A stretch of DNA of 36,728 nt from Pirellulales bacterium (GTDB taxonomy: Bacteria > Planctomycetota > Planctomycetia > Pirellulales > UBA1268): the NCBI GenBank assembly GCA_029246985.1, contig JAQWMC010000026.1:1-36728 (forward strand), in the 5' to 3' direction. Position numbers and translations under genes: made by a program. A model generated the notes under the pieces. It was not told where the DNA came from. It made no database searches and saw nothing but the letters and a program-made list of their open reading frames with translations. Positions 1 through 8,352 of the stretch are shown here, piece by piece; position 1 is the first letter of the stretch, and each line of letters starts with the position of its first letter.

Positions 1-299
1 AAATATTTCCCAAACAGCTGATCCTTATTGATTCGTCCAATCAAATCACTTGCCAAATCCCGTGGCTTTACACCCATTTTTTTAGCGAGTGGCATGGCCA
101 GTGTTGCCGTGAAGTCGCCGAACTTCGGGTCTGCCGTCTCACGAACCTGCTGAAGCAAAACCGGTATCTCTTCTGATGGTATTTTCAGGTCTCCTTCAGA
201 GACAGCTTGCTCAAGAACACCTGCAAGCACATCACGAAAAGCTCGCCTGAAATTTGTTACAGAACTTTCTTCGGACAACGAATTCGATCTTCTAGGCAT
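1..299 (-). CDS. argS: Arginyl-tRNA synthetase, N-terminal part (runs off window edge)
   Basis: Manual minus-strand translation from ATG at 299 to base 1, absent from the ORF track because it is open-ended: MPRRSNSLSEESSVTNFRRAFRDVLAGVLEQAV...ADPKFGDFTATLAMPLAKKMGVKPRDLASDLIGRINKDQLFGKYF. The '(D)PKFGDFTATLAMPLAKKMGVKPRDLA' stretch matches the ArgS N-terminal additional domain pattern. Confidence 0.8.
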   Translation of the reverse strand, partial: MPRRSNSLSEESSVTNFRRAFRDVLAGVLEQAVSEGDLKIPSEEIPVLLQQVRETADPKFGDFTATLAMPLAKKMGVKPRDLASDLIGRINKDQLFGKY

Positions 300-420
300 G
301 TGTACTCCAACAAAACAGAACTCCGGCCGGCACGTAAGCGGGCACTACAACTTACTTCCGTACCAACCGTTTTTGTGCTCCCAACACTCCTTACAGCCCA
401 AAGCGTTCATCTCAGAAAAC

Positions 421-846
421 TCAACTGTCTGTACTTCGGGGGCTCTCTTCGCTCTGGGGAAGTTCCACGCGTTTCGCATCACCCCAGAGATGCTCCAGAT
501 CCCAGTATTGGCGTGAGTCGGCATCGAAAAGCTGGACAATCACGTCGCCGTAATCGAGGACGATCCAACGACTCTCATCGTAACCTTCGATCCCTCGCTT
601 CTCATCGCCCCACTCGGCCTTCACAACACGCTCAATTTCATCGGAGACTGCATGCATCTGACGACGGCTCGACCCTGTCGCAATAACGAAGTAGTCAAAC
701 ACTTCAGTGACTGAACGCAAATCCAGTATCCGAATATCTTTTCCACGGGTTTCTTCTATGATCCGCGCGATAGCGATCGCCAAGTCATGACCACGAGCAT
801 TTTCACGAATACTCTTGGGACTGGGTGTAGATTCTGTCACCGGCAA
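421..846 (-). CDS. rsfS: Ribosomal silencing factor RsfS (Iojap family)
   Basis: 141 aa; 'KDIRILDLRSVTEVFDYFVIATGSSRRQMHAVSDEI...DESRWIVLDYGDVIVQLFDADSRQYWDLEHLWGDA' is characteristic of the RsfS/Iojap family. Confidence 0.95.
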   Translation of the reverse strand: MPVTESTPSPKSIRENARGHDLAIAIARIIEETRGKDIRILDLRSVTEVFDYFVIATGSSRRQMHAVSDEIERVVKAEWGDEKRGIEGYDESRWIVLDYGDVIVQLFDADSRQYWDLEHLWGDAKRVELPQSEESPRSTDS

Positions 847-925
847 CTCAAACGGTAAAAGGGTTCAGGAATTATCAATGCAATAAGAAGTTAACGAATC
901 TTGAGGCAAGGTAAAACGACAGAGC

Positions 926-1795
926 CTACAGGCCGGACATTCTCATGGCTGCAATGCCAATCCCGGACAGAACGAGGTCTGGAAACTCTCGGGCGTTTGA
1001 GAATTCGCCCCGAACAATCCCCCTCCACCCACCAGTCAGAAATATATCTGCTTCAGACCCAAGCTCTCGACGGGCTTCGTCTACCAGTCGACAAACCGCA
1101 CCACGAATTCCAAAACCAATTCCAGCGGCTATTGCATTATTTGTTGAACGGCCCGGCATGGGTGGAGGCGATGCGTTGCCAAGTGAAGACACTTCCGGCA
1201 AAAGGCTTGTTCCATCAGCAAGGGAACGAGCTAATAATGCCGGCCCTGGCAAGATGGCACCGCCAAGAAACTGCCTATCTGATGCCACCATGTCAACAGA
1301 AGCTGCAGTACCGCAGTCAATGACAATGCAGCCATTATTTGATGAAACAAGATGGCTTGCCGCGGTAGCCGCAGCAAGCCGATCAATTCCAACACGATCT
1401 GGCTGTTCAGTCTTCACTCCTAAAGGAAGATCTGAAAAATGAACTCGGTGCAGTTGGACAAGAAGTTGCCGAGTGCCGCTAATGGCTGAAATAGCTGTTT
1501 CGAGTTGCGCTGCCGCTGCATCACAAACGCTCGCTATATAAAATGTTGTCGAAGGAGAAACTACCGCCATCAACCAGCTTTCAAAATCGTCACAACTGAA
1601 GGCACGACTATCTAGCTCATACCGTCTTTCCAAAAGAGGCATGCCCTGACTAACCCCTGAAACGAGAGCCAGTTTTATCCTTGAGTTACCGACATCAGCG
1701 AGCAATACATTGCTCGTACGGTCAACTTCTTTTATGGAGACGTCAGCGGACATTACCGAATCTTTCCATCTAGCCTTATTGCGCATCACTGTCAT
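926..1795 (-). CDS. coaX: Type III pantothenate kinase
   Basis: 'LLADVGNSRIKLALV', 'GIDRLAAATAA', 'IVIDCGTAASVDMV', 'GGAILPGPALLARSLADGTSLLP' match CoaX motifs. The ATG at 1753 (MSADVSIKEV) is a plausible alternative start that avoids overlap with obgE. Confidence 0.92.
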   Translation of the reverse strand: MTVMRNKARWKDSVMSADVSIKEVDRTSNVLLADVGNSRIKLALVSGVSQGMPLLERRYELDSRAFSCDDFESWLMAVVSPSTTFYIASVCDAAAAQLETAISAISGTRQLLVQLHRVHFSDLPLGVKTEQPDRVGIDRLAAATAASHLVSSNNGCIVIDCGTAASVDMVASDRQFLGGAILPGPALLARSLADGTSLLPEVSSLGNASPPPMPGRSTNNAIAAGIGFGIRGAVCRLVDEARRELGSEADIFLTGGWRGIVRGEFSNAREFPDLVLSGIGIAAMRMSGL

Positions 1796-2783
1796 GGGTG
1801 CTCTTAAGCTTTTTCGTTATCGACTGAAGAAGCTGAGGTAGTCCATCTCCGGTTACGGCACTTACTGCAATCACGTGAAGTCCCGTCTCGCTGGAAAGCT
1901 CTTCTCTCACCGTTTTCGCCTCTGCTAACTCGGATTTGCTTACAACGAGTATCTCAGGACGAGCACCGAGGGATTCATCATAGAGGCTCAATTCCTGACG
2001 TATTTTTTTGTAATTCGTCAATGGATCACTGCCATCAAGTGGAGCTGGCTCCACAACATGAACCAGAATACCTGCTCGCTCAACATGGCGAAGAAACTCA
2101 TGGCCAAGACCAACACCGGCATGGGCCCCTTCAATCAAACCTGGTAAATCAGCTAATACAAAACTCTGTTCTGGAGAAACCTCGACAATTCCAAGAACTG
2201 GTGACTTGGTTGTAAATGCATAGTTTGCAATTTCTGGGCGTGCATGAGACAGTCTCGATAATAACGTGCTTTTTCCTGCATTCGGAAGTCCAACCAGCCC
2301 CACGTCTGCAATAACCTTGAGCTCTAGAATCACGAGTCTCGAGACACCTACTTCACCAGCCGTCGACTCACGAGGTGCTCGATTAACTGACGACTTGAAA
2401 TGCACATTCCCACGGCCCCCAGAACCACCCTTGGCTACTACGATTTTTTCACCAGGGCGAGCAAGGTCTTTGATCTGAAGTCCTGTTGATTGATCGACAA
2501 CGATTGTGCCCGGAGGAACAAAAAGGGTGACGTCCTTCGCTGATCGCCCCTGGCGATTGTGAGGTCCACCTGACTTCCCGTGTTCAGCTCGCCATTGCTT
2601 TCTGTGAGAAAGACCTGCAAGTGAATCGACCCCAACCTTCGCTTCGAGAATAATACTGCCACCGCGTCCGCCGTCCCCACCATCGGGGCCGCCGCGGGCA
2701 ACATATTTTTCTCTACGAAAACTACTAATGCCGTTGCCGCCGTTGCCAGCGACTAACTCGACCTTGATTCGGTCAACAAACAC
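1776..2783 (-). CDS. obgE: GTPase ObgE/CgtA
   Basis: Obg glycine-rich N-terminal domain (FVDRIKVELVAGNGGNGISSFRREKYVARGGPDGGDGGRGGSI) and G motifs GLPNAGKSTLL, DLPGLIEGAHAGVGLGHEFLRHVERA. Confidence 0.97.
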   Translation of the reverse strand: MFVDRIKVELVAGNGGNGISSFRREKYVARGGPDGGDGGRGGSIILEAKVGVDSLAGLSHRKQWRAEHGKSGGPHNRQGRSAKDVTLFVPPGTIVVDQSTGLQIKDLARPGEKIVVAKGGSGGRGNVHFKSSVNRAPRESTAGEVGVSRLVILELKVIADVGLVGLPNAGKSTLLSRLSHARPEIANYAFTTKSPVLGIVEVSPEQSFVLADLPGLIEGAHAGVGLGHEFLRHVERAGILVHVVEPAPLDGSDPLTNYKKIRQELSLYDESLGARPEILVVSKSELAEAKTVREELSSETGLHVIAVSAVTGDGLPQLLQSITKKLKSTHDSDAQ

Positions 2784-2816
2784 GTGATGGCCTCTCGGGC
2801 CCAGTACTGGAAAAAA

Positions 2817-3068
2817 TTAGTCTGCAACTTGATCAATATTCACTCGACGCCCTTTGCGATCAAAGCGAACTACACCATCGGAGAGAGCAAAGAGAGTGTA
2901 GTCATTGCCAATACCGACATTTGAGCCAGGGTGGAACTTTGTACCGACTTGACGAACCAAAATGCTGCCTGCAGTGACAGCCTGCCCACCAAACCTTTTT
3001 ACGCCGCGTCGCTGGGCGTTTGAATCTCGCCCATTCCTGCTGGAGCCTTGTCCTTTTTTATGAGCCAT
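2817..3068 (-). CDS. rpmA: 50S ribosomal protein L27
   Basis: [69 protein letters not shown] is a typical L27. Confidence 0.98.
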   Translation of the reverse strand: MAHKKGQGSSRNGRDSNAQRRGVKRFGGQAVTAGSILVRQVGTKFHPGSNVGIGNDYTLFALSDGVVRFDRKGRRVNIDQVAD

Positions 3069-3141
3069 AGCTCAATCCTCAATCTTCTAAAATTTACTAA
3101 ATGACGAAACTGACAGGTCCACTGCTATCAGTTTTTGGAAA

Positions 3142-4878
3142 TTATAGAATATCCTCCTGCCGGGCATCGCGGAAGTCCCATACATATTCCTCGCCTTCGT
3201 TGGCTTTCATAGCCCTTTTGAAGAGTTCTGGACCCTCATGGCCAAACAATCCTTTAAGAAGTTCCTCACGATCATCTTCTTTTCGATCACCGACCCGTCC
3301 CGTGTCATCCTCAGCCGGATTTGCCACCGTTAAAAGCTTCGGCAACACCACTTCAAGCGCCCGTCGACTTCCTGCCTGTTGAAGCTTCTCGCCATCCACC
3401 TGCATGAGATGCAACAACGCAGCGGTACGAGCAATTGCTACCTCATGAGAAATTTGATCCAGGACAGGAGAGGCTTCTCCAAAAAATCCTGCTGCCTCCT
3501 GACGTCGAATATTCATATCCGGTGCTTTTTCAAGTTCATTCACGATTCGAGCAAATGAGGTTAATGGATCGGCTAGCACCTGCTCTGGAGTCAGATTGAT
3601 TTTCCCAAGAGACTCTCGCCTTCGTCTATCTTGCTTCGGTGATACCGGCCCTGCTACTGCCTCCAGCAATTCTTCCATCCAGCCGACAGCCTGCTCTCCA
3701 AGAAAGGCCTCCACCAGACTCTCGCGTTCCGTCACGCTGTCAACTTTCGCTAACGTTTGGGCAAACTTTTCAACCGGTACTAAGCCAGCGCCTCCCTCCC
3801 AGTTTTCTTTCTCTGGTTCGAGGAAATCTTGCCAACGCACTCCAAGGTCACGCACACCTTCGACATATTCAGCCTGCGTAAGAGCCGCTCGACTGGTAGC
3901 CTCAAGGAGTCGTGACCCAAGCGTTAATTTTTCAAATAGCCCCGAATGAACAACACGTACTTCATCGAAATCATCATGATCGGCATCCCCCGGATGATAA
4001 AAATCGAGACGCAGGCACTCTAACTCACGACGTTCATACTCTGGAGCATGCTCAAGATCTGTCTCAAATTCTGCGTCGTGTCGCCACCGAATGGAGTTTG
4101 TTAGTCCATAAATAAATACTGTAAAAAAATCTATTCGTGGATCAATTTCCTGCCATATAGCTACACCCCACCGCTCTTCCCCGGGCTGGATAGGACGCTC
4201 TGAAATCGAAACACTGTCGTGCAGCATATCGAATGGAATTTTTTCCCGACGGCTAATTGGTGCAACTGCTGTTGAAACGAGCCGATCGAGATGATCCTGA
4301 TGCTCTAAAAGCCCTTCGTCCCGACTTAATGCCTCATGAGTCTCAAAAACAAAGTGAGGTTCAAAGTGAATCGATTGATTAACACACTGCGTAGTCGGCT
4401 TCGTAAGGTCATCGTTACCCTCCTCATCTTTTTCAAAAACAACTCGCCGCGTGGATCCCTTTGAACTGGTAGTCGCTTTTGCACGTTCATCAACAGCAAC
4501 GTTCCGAACTCGATACAGGAGATACCAGACTCGCTCTTTTTGTATTTCAAGATTCTTCCCAGGCACCTCAACTTCTATTGTCCGTGGTGGCCGGTACGCA
4601 AACTCAAGACACCAGACGTCTCGCAGAAACTGTCGGTCACTTGCTAAACCAATTAACGTCTCATGCGTTGGCGCGTGGGAAGGATCCCATGCTCCACCTC
4701 GTCCCTGAGCTAACTCATGAAGATTGGCTTTTTGAGCAACGTCATCAACTGATTGATCTGGTGGGATCACAGTCAGGCTTTCTGTACTTGGGCGGTCATC
4801 CGCAAGGACGAATGCCAGACCTGTACAGCCAATACATGCGATTGCACACAGACGCACGAGTTGATTCATCCCACACAT
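3142..4878 (-). CDS. Hypothetical secreted/periplasmic protein (578 aa)
   Basis: Long ORF with N-terminal hydrophobic signal-like segment (MNQLVRLCAIACIGCTGLAFVLADD) in the same orientation as the rpmA-obgE cluster; no recognised family. Confidence 0.8.
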   Translation of the reverse strand: MCGMNQLVRLCAIACIGCTGLAFVLADDRPSTESLTVIPPDQSVDDVAQKANLHELAQGRGGAWDPSHAPTHETLIGLASDRQFLRDVWCLEFAYRPPRTIEVEVPGKNLEIQKERVWYLLYRVRNVAVDERAKATTSSKGSTRRVVFEKDEEGNDDLTKPTTQCVNQSIHFEPHFVFETHEALSRDEGLLEHQDHLDRLVSTAVAPISRREKIPFDMLHDSVSISERPIQPGEERWGVAIWQEIDPRIDFFTVFIYGLTNSIRWRHDAEFETDLEHAPEYERRELECLRLDFYHPGDADHDDFDEVRVVHSGLFEKLTLGSRLLEATSRAALTQAEYVEGVRDLGVRWQDFLEPEKENWEGGAGLVPVEKFAQTLAKVDSVTERESLVEAFLGEQAVGWMEELLEAVAGPVSPKQDRRRRESLGKINLTPEQVLADPLTSFARIVNELEKAPDMNIRRQEAAGFFGEASPVLDQISHEVAIARTAALLHLMQVDGEKLQQAGSRRALEVVLPKLLTVANPAEDDTGRVGDRKEDDREELLKGLFGHEGPELFKRAMKANEGEEYVWDFRDARQEDIL

Positions 4879-5169
4879 AACACGCTCCAGGCATCATTTC
4901 GAAAGATTAAACTGATTCAAAATCCACTATTATTGTTTGTCAGAGAGCAAATAAACCAGTTGGAACTCCTACAAACACTTCTTCTTACTTTTTTATTTTC
5001 TCAAAATCTTGTATTTCATGACCACCTTATGAACCTTGGGTATCAATAAGCCAAAAAATCCATCATCCGGCTCATAATCTGTTTGCACTCCTCACCATCT
5101 GGCTGAAAATTTATCGCCCACGAACAAGATCAGCCCGAAACACAACATATTTCTACTAAAGGATTCTGC

Positions 5170-6060
5170 CTAGGCTGCCATTTTATTTATTTCACATGGC
5201 TCTCCGAGCTGCAATTTTGGCAGAACAGCAGCATCCACTTCAGCGGCCAGGTTGTGATAGTCAGATGCGCCATTGGAATCATTGGCGTATTCGAAAATCG
5301 ACTGACCAAAGCTTGGTGCCTCAGCCAATCTGATATTTCGTCGAATCTTCGTCTGAAAGACTCTGGCATCCTTCCACGCTGGGTGCCCTTTACCCGTTTC
5401 TGCAAAAAAAGATTCAACATCTCGTCCAACCTCAGCAGCGAGTCGCGTACCTGCCTCGTACAGGCAGAGTGCCACTCCGAGTAAACGCAAACGGGGGTTG
5501 ATGTGTTCCGCTGAGAGTTCAATCGTCTCAAGTAGTTTACTCAGCCCGTGGAGAGCGAGGAAATGTGGTTGCAGAGGAAGCAAAACCTCATCAACCGCTG
5601 CCATCGCATTTAATGAAAGCAGTCCTAACGACGGTGGGCAATCGATAATAATGTAGTCAAATCGTAACGGCTGCTTGTCATCGTGAGTGCTTGTAATCTG
5701 GTGGGAACCACTACTATCAGCCACGCTTTTTAGCCTCTCACGCAGGATCGACTCCCGACCAGAACGCCCGGCAAGAGCCATTTCTGCCACCGAAAGATCG
5801 AGATGTGAAGGAACGACCCAAAGGTTTTCTTGAGCTCGAACAATTGCATCTACTATTGGTTGCTCGTTAACAAGTACATCGTAAGCCGTACATGGAGTCG
5901 ATGTCGGTGAGACACCGACATGAAGCGTCGCATGGGCCTGAGGATCAAGATCAATGAGACAAACCTTTTTCCGTAATCGAGACAGTGCGACGGCAAGATT
6001 CACCGAAGTCGTTGTTTTGCCAACACCTCCCTTTTGATTCGCTATCGCAATCGATCGCAT
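5170..6060 (-). CDS. parA: ParA/Soj-family ATPase
   Basis: MRSIAIANQKGGVGKTTTSVNLAVALS (deviant Walker A), LIDLDPQAHAT, YIIIDCPPSLGLLSLNAMAAVDEVLLPLQPHFLALHGLSKLLETI. Confidence 0.92.
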   Translation of the reverse strand: MRSIAIANQKGGVGKTTTSVNLAVALSRLRKKVCLIDLDPQAHATLHVGVSPTSTPCTAYDVLVNEQPIVDAIVRAQENLWVVPSHLDLSVAEMALAGRSGRESILRERLKSVADSSGSHQITSTHDDKQPLRFDYIIIDCPPSLGLLSLNAMAAVDEVLLPLQPHFLALHGLSKLLETIELSAEHINPRLRLLGVALCLYEAGTRLAAEVGRDVESFFAETGKGHPAWKDARVFQTKIRRNIRLAEAPSFGQSIFEYANDSNGASDYHNLAAEVDAAVLPKLQLGEPCEINKMAA

Positions 6061-6158
6061 GTCACCAGCCTCTCGGAAACGGTGCTGAAAAAACTCAAAT
6101 GTCGGTTACCTCATCAACTGCCTCTTTCAGAGACGATAGCTCCGGCAATATGTTCAAC

Positions 6159-6172
6159 AAAAGACGTCTTTT
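6159..6172. promoter_or_regulatory. 14-bp perfect palindrome AAAAGACGTCTTTT upstream of parA-like gene
   Basis: Direct reading: AAAAGACGTCTTTT equals its own reverse complement. It lies in the 6061-6202 intergenic gap upstream of the minus-strand parA start. A regulatory role is inferred only. Confidence 0.3.
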
Positions 6173-6202
6173 CCCCGTGTTAACTGCAGGCCAACCCAGA
6201 AA

Positions 6203-6748
6203 TCAGTTCGAACCGTCCCATTTCGCTGTGCTTTCAACCCACGTTTTCAGACCTTTTGCCATTCTTCCCAAAGCAACCCGCCCAGGCCTCCCAGCTACCG
6301 TCAAGTTCGCTCCTTCAGAATTTCCCACGAAATCGATAACAACCACGGTTTGTTCGACACCAGTTTTTTGTTTGGTATCAGAAAAAACCAGAGCAAGATC
6401 CCATGCAGCATCCGGCAACGGTACGAGCTTCGCATTGTCTTTTCCTACCCAGCGAAAATTTGCATCTTCAACAAGGCCCCTCCGGAGATGCACCAGCCCT
6501 TTTGCTTCGGTAATGTCTTCGACCCGAACAGCTTCTAAACGGCCCGTGTGCCGACTGCCAGAGAGTGGCTTCAGCTGCCACAATTCAACGAATGGTGATT
6601 TCGATATCTGCTCGGTGGCCCTTGTGCCATAAAAAGCCAGACATCGACGGGTCTGCTGCCATTGAAACCAAACACCGACTCCGGCCGCCATGAGACCAAG
6701 AAAAAGAAGACCGATAACGAGCATGGAACCGGGTGTGCTTCGGGCCAC
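6203..6748 (-). CDS. Hypothetical membrane-anchored protein (181 aa)
   Basis: Single N-terminal TM (GSMLVIGLLFLGLMAAGVGVWFQW) followed by a soluble region; open frame co-oriented with parA. Confidence 0.7.
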   Translation of the reverse strand: MARSTPGSMLVIGLLFLGLMAAGVGVWFQWQQTRRCLAFYGTRATEQISKSPFVELWQLKPLSGSRHTGRLEAVRVEDITEAKGLVHLRRGLVEDANFRWVGKDNAKLVPLPDAAWDLALVFSDTKQKTGVEQTVVVIDFVGNSEGANLTVAGRPGRVALGRMAKGLKTWVESTAKWDGSN

Positions 6749-6877
6749 AACGCTGCCTTTTTATGAAAAAACTGCTGAAAAACAAAGAATAGTCGAGCCA
6801 CTCACTTTCTCAATATATACTCATCAGTAAATTTGTACGAATGAAACGTTACAACATAATTGTCAGAGAAAGCACCG

Positions 6878-7105
6878 ATGCCTAATCAGTTTGATCCATA
6901 CAGGGATGCACTCGTCGTCGAAAAGCACACCGTTTGGCCTGATGAGTACGAAGATTGGTCGGAGAACGACCGTAGCCGCATTGAGACACTGCTTCATGCT
7001 ACTCCAGAAGAAGCATTAGATCTTGACTACGTGCGTCAACATTCCGGATTCGCTCGCATTATTACTGTGACTCCCGACGACCTTGAACGAGTGGCGGCGG
7101 CATAA
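6878..7105 (+). CDS. Small hypothetical protein (~75 aa) upstream of aroB
   Basis: ATG at 6878 (MPNQFDPYRDALVVEKHTVWPDEYEDWSENDRSRIETLLHATPEEALDLDYVRQHSGFARIITVTPDDLERVAAA). The track start at 6860 is a TTG. Stops just before the aroB GTG at 7107. Confidence 0.65.
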   Translation: MPNQFDPYRDALVVEKHTVWPDEYEDWSENDRSRIETLLHATPEEALDLDYVRQHSGFARIITVTPDDLERVAAA

Positions 7106-7106
7106 C

Positions 7107-8240
7107 GTGGAACGACATGAAATCAATGTGCGGCTGGATGAAAGCGTTGCAACGACCCAACCAGCAACTCGTTCGTACACAATTCATGTTGGTGACACGA
7201 TACTTCAAGACCTTGGGGTTTTACTTGCGAATGACGGTGTGCAAAGAGCGGTCGTTGTTTCTGATCAAGCCGTGAGTGGGACACACGGAAAGACGGTGAC
7301 AAGAGTTCTGCGAGACACGTCGATAACACTCGACCACCTCTCGATTCCATCAGGTGAAGCATCCAAGTCTCTTACTGAATCTGAGCGGTTGTGGAATGAA
7401 TTCGCTCGTCTCAAGATCGATCGCAAAACAGCAATACTCGCAGTCGGCGGTGGTGTTGTGGGCGACCTTACGGGGTTTGTCGCTGCAACATTTTCGCGAG
7501 GCTTACATTTCTGGCAGGTACCAACGACATTAGTTGCCCAGGTTGACAGCGCTATCGGCGGAAAAACAGGGGTGAATCTTCCAGCGGGTAAAAATCTCGT
7601 TGGAGCTTTTTGGCAACCTCGAGGAGTCGTGGCCGACATAAGTACGCTTACAACTCTTCCTGATCGTGAATATGTCAGCGGGCTCGCTGAAGTCGTAAAA
7701 TATGGAATGATTTTAGATACTGAATTTTTTCATTGGCTCGAAGACAATGCTCTTCGGGTTCGAGATCGAGAAAAACAATCTGTAGTCCATATTGTGCGTC
7801 GCTCTGCAGAGCTCAAGACCTTTGTTGTCGAGAGGGATGAACGAGAAATCACTGGACTGCGAGCCTGCTTAAACTACGGTCATACATTCGCCCATGCATT
7901 CGAAACAGCAACTGGCTACGGCACACTTCTCCATGGCGAGGCCGTTTCTCTTGGGATGATGGCGGCAGCAAGCCTCGCCTGCTCAATGAACCGTATTGAT
8001 CAACTCATTGTTGATCGACAACAAAAACTTCTTGAAACACTTGGACTACCTGTTTCAACAACAACACTAAACGGTATAGAAGACGAAAATCTTCTGGGGA
8101 TTATGTCCCGAGACAAAAAAAACATTGGCGGCAAACTACGATTTATTCTCCCAAGTACGATCGGCAAAGTCGAAACTGTTGACAATGTTTGTCGTGAATT
8201 TGTCATCTCAGCAATCAACAGAATCCGCCGGGATGCCTAG
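7107..8240 (+). CDS. aroB: 3-dehydroquinate synthase
   Basis: AVGGGVVGDLTGFVAATFSRGLHFWQVPTTLVAQVDSAIGGKTGVNLPAGKNLVGAFWQP, LNYGHTFAHAFE, LHGEAVSLGM, RDKKNIGGKLRFILP. Start taken as GTG 7107; the track used TTG 7083. Confidence 0.95.
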   Translation: MERHEINVRLDESVATTQPATRSYTIHVGDTILQDLGVLLANDGVQRAVVVSDQAVSGTHGKTVTRVLRDTSITLDHLSIPSGEASKSLTESERLWNEFARLKIDRKTAILAVGGGVVGDLTGFVAATFSRGLHFWQVPTTLVAQVDSAIGGKTGVNLPAGKNLVGAFWQPRGVVADISTLTTLPDREYVSGLAEVVKYGMILDTEFFHWLEDNALRVRDREKQSVVHIVRRSAELKTFVVERDEREITGLRACLNYGHTFAHAFETATGYGTLLHGEAVSLGMMAAASLACSMNRIDQLIVDRQQKLLETLGLPVSTTTLNGIEDENLLGIMSRDKKNIGGKLRFILPSTIGKVETVDNVCREFVISAINRIRRDA

Positions 8241-8352
8241 CCTGTTTCGAGAAGCAAACAGCAGGTTATTCAGCAGATATGTAGCCAAAAATCACATGAG
8301 ACGTGTCATCACACATTGCATGCCATTGGCATCACTCTTTGTAAAGTGATTC

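Noticed and set aside
207-686. 159-aa plus-strand ORF and other ORFs in 207-540
   Set aside because: Antisense to rsfS/argS with no recognisable family; basic, low-complexity translations typical of shadow ORFs.
945-1442. 165-aa and 140-aa plus-strand ORFs over coaX
   Set aside because: Shadow ORFs opposite a clearly recognisable CoaX.
3596-4880. Several plus-strand ORFs (117, 80, 67, 85, 133 aa) opposite the 578-aa gene
   Set aside because: The minus frame is far longer with a signal-like N-terminus; the plus ORFs show no domain or RBS support.
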